From Triticum aestivum (Eukaryota; Streptophyta; Magnoliopsida; Poales; Poaceae), in assembly GCF_018294505.1 (NCBI RefSeq), contig NC_057802.1:313090209-313154208 (forward strand): a stretch of DNA of 64,000 nucleotides, written 5' to 3'. Under the pieces are notes generated by a model. It did no database searches, was not told the origin of the DNA, and was given only the letters and a program-made list of their open reading frames with translations. The translations under genes were made by a program, and so were the position numbers. Of this stretch, positions 58,063 to 64,000 are shown one piece after another. How positions within the stretch are numbered: position 1 is the first letter of the stretch; the number at the start of each line of letters is the position of its first letter.

Positions 58063-59920
58063 TAGCATCAACTCGTTAAACACTTCTCAGTACCAGAGTT
58101 CAGTCCAACATACTGCTCAGCATAGAGACACTACACTTGATTCCACATCATACTCCAGCTTTTCATTCACTAACACAAAAGCCCTGAAAAGGAAGTGGGG
58201 TACTATGGCGGGAGCAGAAGGTACTGGGGATGCATTACTCACTCTGGGTTTAGGCCGTTCACCAAGTTCATCTGACGATAGCAAAGTAAGCTCTGCCACA
58301 GCTTGTGCAATGTCTCCATGCTCGCTAAAGGAGGCTGATGAGGAGTCATCTGTTGATCTTAGCTTGAATTTTGAGCTTTCCCTTGGCAATGATGTTGCAC
58401 ACTTCCAACGGAAATCCTCTGCTGGTTTGGTGGCCAAATCTCCTAAACTGGATCTTCAGTTGAGTTTATCCACTGGCTCACCTGAATCTGCTGTCACTTG
58501 TACAAATATGGTGTCACCAAATATTCATGATGGCTTGGACATACCAGTGACCTATTCATTACCAGCCATTATAGGGAATGGGTCAGCACCGTCTAGTTGG
58601 GGTTTTGAGCACTCTGTGGTTTCATCATCATATGCGTCTGAAGCAACATATGCCTTTCCATTTTCGAAGATACCCAGACAAGAGAATGGTACTTTGTCTT
58701 CGCCAGTCATATCGTCAACTATGCCAGCAAGTGTGAAGAGCTCGGTTGCCTGTACTTCGGTGGTAACTAACCCTCAGCAGCGCAATCTTAACACTAAAAC
58801 CTGCCAATTCCCTGGATGTGGGAAAGGGGCAAGAGGTGCATCAGGGCATTGCATAGCCCATGGTGGTGGCAGGCGATGCCAGAAACCTGGTTGCCAGAAG
58901 GGTGCTGAAGGAAGGACCATATATTGCAAGGCCCATGGTGGAGGGAGGAGATGTGAGTTTCTTGGATGTACAAAGAGCGCTGAAGGGCGCACCGACCACT
59001 GCATTGCCCATGGCGGTGGCCGCCGGTGCAGTAATGATGGCTGCTCCCGTGCTGCCCGAGGAAGATCTGGCTTATGCATCAGGCATGGAGGTGGAAAAAG
59101 ATGTCAGCAGGAGAAGTGCACCAAGAGCGCAGAAGGTCATTCTGGCCTCTGCATCTCTCATGGGGGTGGGAGGCGTTGCCAGTTTCCAGAATGTGCAAAG
59201 GGTGCACAGGGAAGCACAAAGTTCTGCAAGGCGCATGGTGGAGGCAAGCGCTGCACTTTCTTGGGCTGTACCAAAGGAGCTGAAGGCAGCACCCCTTACT
59301 GCAAGGGCCACGGAGGAGGCAAGCGCTGCTTATTTGAGGGTGGTGGAGTGTGCCCGAAGAGTGTGCATGGCGGGACGCAGTACTGTGTTGCGCACGGTGG
59401 TGGGAAGAGGTGCGCTATTTCTGATTGCACTAAGAGTGCTAGAGGGCGGACGGAGTACTGTGTGCGCCATGGTGGTGGCAAGAGATGCAGGTTCGACGGC
59501 TGTGTGAAGAGTGCACAGGGGAGCACTGATTTCTGCAAGGCGCACGGGGGAGGCAAGCGCTGCTCATGGGGCCTGCCGGACTCGAGCTTCGGTATTGGCA
59601 CAGAGCAGTGTGATAAATTTGCTCGCAGCAAGACTGGCCTCTGTTCAGCTCACACCGCTCTAGTCCAGGACCACTGTGTTCATGGTGGTGGTACATTAGG
59701 CCCTGTGATCCACCACTTCGCCACAGATGTTAAACCCGACGAGATGGAAGTTGCTGCAGCAGTGAAGGTTGATCCTGTTTCGATGCAGTCGGAGCCTCCA
59801 TTGCCGGAGGGCAGGGTGCATGGCGGCGGGCTGCTGGCGCTGCTTTCTCGCGGCGGAAACCACACAGGCCCTGTTGGTAACTTGGAGAACGGCGCCTCTG
59901 TCATGATGGCGTGGATGTGA
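58028..59920 (+). CDS. WRKY19-like zinc-repeat protein, probable nuclear regulator
   Basis: An intact single-exon coding region of 630 aa. The start is fixed by an in-frame TGA at 58010-58012 with no ATG between it and 58028. Residues 1-250 are Ser-rich and low in complexity, with a basic KALKRKW stretch and two EAR-like blocks, VDLSLNFELSLG (about 109-120) and LDLQLSL (about 140-146). Residues about 257-545 hold eleven tandem repeats with the pattern CX4CX10CX2H, each of the first ten ending HGGG. Repeat 8 has a longer first loop and repeat 11 is divergent. The C-terminus carries VHGGGLLALLS. These repeats are the zinc-binding module that precedes WRKY domains in WRKY19-type proteins, but there is no WRKYGQK here. 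A role in nuclear regulation or protein-protein contact is inferred; the biochemical function is unknown. Confidence 0.92.
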   Translation: MDKTSHGLGFGDSINSLNTSQYQSSVQHTAQHRDTTLDSTSYSSFSFTNTKALKRKWGTMAGAEGTGDALLTLGLGRSPSSSDDSKVSSATACAMSPCSLKEADEESSVDLSLNFELSLGNDVAHFQRKSSAGLVAKSPKLDLQLSLSTGSPESAVTCTNMVSPNIHDGLDIPVTYSLPAIIGNGSAPSSWGFEHSVVSSSYASEATYAFPFSKIPRQENGTLSSPVISSTMPASVKSSVACTSVVTNPQQRNLNTKTCQFPGCGKGARGASGHCIAHGGGRRCQKPGCQKGAEGRTIYCKAHGGGRRCEFLGCTKSAEGRTDHCIAHGGGRRCSNDGCSRAARGRSGLCIRHGGGKRCQQEKCTKSAEGHSGLCISHGGGRRCQFPECAKGAQGSTKFCKAHGGGKRCTFLGCTKGAEGSTPYCKGHGGGKRCLFEGGGVCPKSVHGGTQYCVAHGGGKRCAISDCTKSARGRTEYCVRHGGGKRCRFDGCVKSAQGSTDFCKAHGGGKRCSWGLPDSSFGIGTEQCDKFARSKTGLCSAHTALVQDHCVHGGGTLGPVIHHFATDVKPDEMEVAAAVKVDPVSMQSEPPLPEGRVHGGGLLALLSRGGNHTGPVGNLENGASVMMAWM

Positions 59921-60064
59921 GTGGGCGGACATTCTCATCAAGAATTGGTTGCTTCAAGTTTTGATCTGTTTCCAGAGCTAATGCTGTGGCGGGATGAAGT
60001 TCCACATTTCACCAATTGTTGTCCTAGTTGTTTGGAAGTGGTAGGACATATATCCTCCGTGTAG

Positions 60065-60070
60065 AATAAA
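60065..60070 (+). terminator. Possible polyadenylation signal
   Basis: AATAAA 145 bp after the stop codon, followed by a TTGTAATTAATTAATTAATG stretch near 60099-60120. This is a plausible 3' end for the zinc-repeat gene; the cleavage site is not determined. Confidence 0.5.
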
Positions 60071-60369
60071 TAAGGGAGAGCGTTGTGGGCTTCTCTGTTA
60101 TTGTAATTAATTAATTAATGTCGTCAAACTGCCCTTGCTTTGTGTTTATTACAGTTTGTGTAATCTGATACTATTTCACACTTCCTACTTGGATGTCATC
60201 TCTTCGCTGTTTGCTTTGCTTTGTGTTTCTGGTAATAGTGCAGCATGTAGTACGATATTTTTGGTGGGTAGAAGTCTGTCTTATATTGATCGGATGAGGG
60301 TTATTTTGTTATCGATTATTCATCAGATAATTCTTCTTTTTGCCGAGTCATCAGATAATTCTCAGTCGC

Positions 60370-60835
60370 GTCAAGAGATGAATGTTGATGCATATATCAT
60401 TTCTAGAAACTCTCTAGATTTAGTACCATGAATGTCAAGAGAAGAATGTTGATGCGCATATCATTGCTAGAATCTCTCTAGATTTTTTTGGAACTTGTGG
60501 CACACTCAAATCAAGTACTTGTTACATCACTGACAAGTTCAGCTAGGATAATCTACGAAGGATCACCCTCATCCTCCCAAGAAACTACATAACTATAATC
60601 ATAGGAAATCCTAGCAAGCTTGTGTGCCACCTTGTTCCCCTAAGTGAGAGGAAAATACCCAATACTTTGAGCTAAATGAAAACACTTCGTTCAGAGTAGT
60701 AGAATAAAATGAAACTCTAGATTTAGTACCATGAACATCAAGAGATGAATGTTGATGCCCATGTCATTGCTAGAATTTTCTCAACAACAAAAAAATCGTT
60801 GCTAGAAACTCTCTAGATTTAGTACCAGACCGCCA
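60370..60835. repeat. Three-copy tandem repeat of about 64 bp, split by a LINE
   Basis: Each copy carries GAGATGAATGTTGATGC, CAT(A/G)TCATT(T/G)CTAGAA, CTCTAGATTTAGTACCATGAA. Copies start near 60375, 60440 and 60743; the second is interrupted at 60485 by a LINE fragment. The last copy ends in CTCTAGATTTAGTACCAG near 60828. Confidence 0.7.
60486..60714 (-). mobile_element. 5'-truncated LINE fragment
   Basis: Flanked by a 10-bp target duplication CTCTAGATTT (60476-60485 and 60715-60724) with a T run at the left end, i.e. a poly(A) tail on the minus strand. The minus strand reads GNKVAHKLAR, then SYVVSWEDEGDPS, the C-terminal RNase H-like end of plant LINE ORF2. Only about 230 bp were inserted. 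Confidence 0.75.
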
Positions 60836-60912
60836 TGTATGGCTTTTGAGGCCCGGGCTACGTAAAATATGTTATCATTGATCAATAAAGCTTGGGAGTT
60901 ACGCTAAAAAAG
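60827..60912 (+). mobile_element. LINE 3' tail fragment
   Basis: The end TTGATCAATAAAGCTTGGG followed by GTTACGCTAAAAAA is typical of plant LINE 3' ends. It is very strongly 5'-truncated; a target duplication was not found. Confidence 0.5.
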
Positions 60913-61247
60913 AAGAGATGTGAGGCAGGTTCCAGGGAAGCTTGTGGTCAGGCACTAGCCAGGGTACCAAATGTTACAATTGTGTCGAATTATTGGGCTA
61001 GAGTTAGACTTGGAGTATACGAAGGGTTAGATGTTTGAGTCTAACACGTGTTACAGGTCACTGTGGATAGCAGAAATAAACGACATAAGATCAGGCCTGC
61101 CATGGCAAGGATGGCCGGAGCGCTGTTTGGTAGCCTTATCGTCAATCTGTATCATGTGATACATGATGATATGTGCCTTGTAATTATGCTCCAGGGATTG
61201 GCCGCGATGGTGAACCTCATTAACAAAACATCACGTGTTCACATCTA

Positions 61248-61438
61248 CCCCTTCCGTTCCTAAATATAAGTCTTTCAGAGATTCCATCTGTTTCTAAATA
61301 TAAGTTTTTCAAAGATTTCAATGAAGACTACAAACGGAGCAAAATGAGTGAATCTACACTCTAAACTATGTCTATATACATATGTATGTAGTCCCTATTA
61401 GAATATCTAGAAAAACTTATATTTAGGAACAGAGGGAG
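61248..61438. repeat. Stowaway MITE (Thalos-like)
   Basis: Left terminus CCCCTTCCGTTCCTAAATAT, right terminus ATATTTAGGAACAGAGGGAG, flanked by TA at 61246-61247 and 61439-61440. The left end has a partly duplicated TTCTAAATATAAGTTTTTCA block. Internal ACTCATTTTGC-complement and TCTATATACATATGTATG are typical. Confidence 0.82.
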
Positions 61439-61440
61439 TA

Positions 61441-61927
61441 CTTTTCTGCAATGATCTATCACGTATTTTCTGATACCAACGACCCTGGGAATCTGACTTC
61501 CAGGTGGTGGTTTCCTCCAGAAATTCCATATAGGCGTCCTGCACCAGTGTCAAACGCAACTGGTTCTTCCTTAACCAACACGCAACATGAATGATCCCCG
61601 AAAAGGAAAAGGAGATGTTATGCAGTTAACTCAAGAGTAAAGGCAATGCACAGTACGCTCAGTACAATGTTCCAAGAGAATCAGTTACCGTGGCTACGAA
61701 GGAGAAAGTCAACTGGGTCAACAGAAGCTCCATCGCAAAGCCAAATTTACACCTACGAACCTACGATCGCAACTCGATGGCCTAGTTATGTTACAGGGCA
61801 AAACTGGACAAAAATAATCACACCCACCTGGGAGCAACCAGTTAGGAGATTAGCAGAAAACAAAGAATGAACAAAATTTCCTGAAGAATGAATAACTGTC
61901 CTAAGTATGTGGTTAAGCGCTACTCAA
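61441..61927 (-). other. Probable 3' UTR and intergenic spacer of the glycosyltransferase-like gene
   Basis: No coding signal on either strand. It lies directly downstream of the stop codon of the minus-strand gene and ends at a MITE. No clear polyadenylation signal was picked out. Confidence 0.4.
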
Positions 61928-64000
61928 TCAACTGTCCGTCCTTGTGTCGTTTAAGCGACCGGCATCATCTGACGGTGGCTTTATGTACCTCCCTATGGTT
62001 TTTTGCCGAGCCCTCTTCTTCATTCTCTGGATCTTGTCTTTGGTCTGTTGCTTCCTCCGCTCCTTCTCCTGCTGCCGCATGGTCCTCTCCCGCTCGTACA
62101 GACCTTGCCACACAACTTCGCCAGTTTGTGGCCAGAGCCACCTTCTGTCAGGGTGGTCCGCATCAGCCTCTTCTGCCAAGTCTTCGTCCATGCTCTTCAG
62201 GGTAGCGTAGGAGAACCACTGGATTGACATCTGACCTCTCCTGCCCTCCAGCGGATGCTGCTCCTGCATTGCACCAGTCTCTGGGTTTACATAGACCATC
62301 CGCCGTGCACTGTGGAACGCCCAAACGTTTACAATCAACTCGAGAACACCAGAGTAGCAGTGCTTGTCCTGTACATGTACATATCAACAAGAGAGCAACG
62401 GTCACAGGTTTTCGAGGTGGAAATAGCATAACTATCGTATATCACAAACATATAGGTCAGATTTCATTTCCTGTAAAAGTGATCAGCTGTTCTTTTGTTC
62501 CAGCCACAAGTGTTCGAATGTTCTATATCAGTATATCACTGTGACAGGACTAGGAAGGGTATTAACTATTGTCAATAGGTGATAGAGGCGCTCACCCTGT
62601 GGAGACTCAAGATGCAATGCCCAGTTTGATGATGCTTGTCGTACATCTGTGCATCCAGCGCATCTACAAACATCCTACAAAACAGCATCTCTGTAAAATA
62701 CCAACCGAGTATATACAAGAAAGAATTTGAACCATAAAACGCAGGACTTAAAACAAACCAAGTCCTCTTTGGACCTTAGCCCAATGTCTACACATGCAAC
62801 AACAAGGCTATATACTTAAACAGTAAAAAATACACACATACTCCCTCCGTCCAGAAAAGCTTGTCCCTTAAATGGCTCAAATGGATGTATCTAGCACTAA
62901 CTTGGTGCTACATACATCCATTTGAGGGACAAGCTTTTTCGGACGGAGGGAGTACAACTTTAACCATCGCTGGGCGTTATTGGAGACGGTATATACACAG
63001 GCTATGAAATTCTTACAGTAGTAGATCACTTTTTCATAGCCTGTGTATACGCAGGAGTACTTTTTTATGTTCACGGTAGTAGATCACTTGAAATGCATAT
63101 AGTACAAGGCAACGACCAACTAGCCAGTGCACCAGGATTTCCATATCTAGTTAAAAAGAGTACTAGCTATATGGTTTGGCTATAATAATACTTTAAAAAA
63201 ATGTTACCTTGAGAACATTACAAATTCCAGGAACGATCTCGTAGGCATAACCCAGCTTTGCATCACAGACCACGTGTCTCCGTCATTAGGCATACGTGGC
63301 AGAGAATTCAAATCTCCATCAAGCTGCAAGCCATACATCCTTTGAAAAGCCTCCAAAACAGCTAACCTTCAGGACAGAACTATGAAGAAAATTAGTTTGT
63401 TGTAAAACAAAGCAATTCAGTTTGGCACCACAGCCAAAAATTCTACTTTAAACAGTTCGTGAAATAGCAACTTTAGTTCTGTAAACATGGTAGGCCAGAA
63501 AGGGCAGTAAGATTCTCTAAAATGTTAGTATATAAGAGCATTCAGGTCACTACTTTAATGATCTAAGCGTTCTTATGTTTCTTCACGGAGGGAGTACACT
63601 GTAAGAAATGATGGTTGGTAACATGTTTTTAGAACAACTTATTGCCCAATCCAATACAATATCTGTTAAAACTAGAACATTCACAAAACTACATGCAACA
63701 GTGCAACCTACTCCCTCCGTCCGAAAATACTTGTCATCAAAATGGATTAAAAGGGATGTACCTAGAACTAAAATACATCTAGATACACCCCCTTTTATTC
63801 ATTTTGATGACAACTATTTCCGGACGGAGGGAGACATGGTTAGATAGATGACCTGCAGTTCCCAGCATTAATCGCATCACAGAGGGACCAGAAATCTTGA
63901 TTAGCATGATTTCTTGGATCTTGGTCCATACGAACCCAAAAGTAGAAGGCATCTCCATGCTTTTGAGTTTGAATAGCTTCCAACATTGCAGATTCAGCAT
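61928..64000 (-). CDS. Plant glycosyltransferase-like protein, C-terminal exons (partial gene)
   Basis: Four exons on the minus strand, joined by consistent splice sites and phases: >64000-63853 (AESAMLEAIQTQKHGDAFYF, DFWSLCDAINAGNCR), 63366-63208 (LAVLEAFQRMYGLQLD, MPNDGDTWSVMQSWVMPTRS), 62674-62596 (MFVDALDAQMYDKHHQ) and 62368-61928 (DKHCYSGVLELIVNVWAFHS, DEDLAEEADADHPDRRWLWP, GEVVWQGLYERE, a Lys/Arg-rich tail, stop at 61928). Donors are GT (63852, 63207, 62595 sides) and acceptors AG. This matches the C-terminus of a conserved plant family annotated as GT4/UDP-glycosyltransferase-superfamily proteins; substrate unknown. The catalytic N-terminal half lies beyond the window. Introns 2 and 1 each carry a MITE. 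The basic tail could be a nucleic-acid or membrane contact, which is speculation. Confidence 0.88.
62841..62952. repeat. Stowaway MITE in an intron
   Basis: CTCCCTCCGTCCAGAAAAGC to GCTTTTTCGGACGGAGGGAG, 112 bp, TA at 62839-62840 and 62953-62954. It lies in the 533-bp intron between exons 63208-63366 and 62596-62674. Almost fully self-complementary. Confidence 0.88.
63711..63833. repeat. Stowaway MITE in an intron
   Basis: CTCCCTCCGTCCGAAAATAC to CTATTTCCGGACGGAGGGAG, 123 bp. TA precedes it at 63709-63710; the right flank reads AC instead of TA, so the duplication has decayed. It lies about 20 bp from the splice donor at 63852. Same family as 56364-56484. Confidence 0.82.

Noticed and set aside
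58860..59507. Plus-strand ORF of 215 codons inside the zinc-repeat gene
   Set aside because: Out-of-frame shadow of a repetitive GC-rich coding region; the main frame has clear repeated motifs.
63779..64000. Minus-strand ORF of 73 codons at the right edge
   Set aside because: It is a different frame across the glycosyltransferase exon and the adjacent MITE; the true exon frame reads a conserved protein and ends at a splice donor.

Overview
The window looks like a Triticeae grass chromosome (wheat, Aegilops or barley group; wheat/Aegilops most likely). The evidence is the density and type of LTR retrotransposons: Angela/WIS/BARE1-type Copia LTRs beginning TGTTGGAAATATGCCC, a Sirevirus, and gypsy LTRs beginning TGATACGTC. 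Stowaway MITEs with CTCCCTCCGT termini and a PIF/Harbinger transposon with TAA target duplications fit the same group. Element family names come from memory of grass repeats and were not checked against a library. No rRNA, tRNA, CRISPR or prokaryotic feature is seen.

Layout. 1-4771: minus-strand Angela/WIS-type Copia, running off the left edge and cut at its 5' LTR. 4772-8434: truncated minus-strand gypsy element. 8863-18111: complete minus-strand Sirevirus-type Copia with two near-identical LTRs. 18112-22660: older debris holding a solo LTR (19739-21201, TSD CTTGC) and a LINE remnant. 22661-34960: a TGATACGTCTCC-type LTR split by a complete Angela-type element (23353-34864, TSD TCATC), which is itself split by a 2.67-kb solo LTR (29376-32045, TSD TGGGA). 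34961-36520: Sirevirus-type LTR remnant. 36521-47374: WIS-type LTR remnant split by a complete Athila-like gypsy element (36814-46683, TSD TTCGG). 48454-52470: Harbinger transposon (TSD TAA) whose transposase is split by a solo Angela/WIS LTR (49576-51308, TSD CTAGC).

From about 54.5 kb the character changes to genic DNA with only small MITEs and LINE scraps. Two host genes are visible. One is an intact plus-strand gene (CDS 58028-59920, 630 aa) for a protein with eleven WRKY19-type Cys/His zinc-binding repeats, no WRKY domain, and N-terminal EAR-like motifs; it appears to have a long intron-containing 5' leader starting near 54.6 kb. The other is the 3' end of a minus-strand gene (four exons between 61928 and 64000, continuing off the right edge) for a plant glycosyltransferase-like protein. 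They are separated by about 2 kb and point toward each other (tail to tail).

No previously undescribed gene system is convincingly present. The most interesting signals are structural: layered insertions with exact target duplications, a Sirevirus inserted in the centre of a 22-bp palindrome, arrays of short palindromes in the Sirevirus LTRs, an unnamed foldback repeat, and short upstream ORFs in the leader of the zinc-repeat gene.
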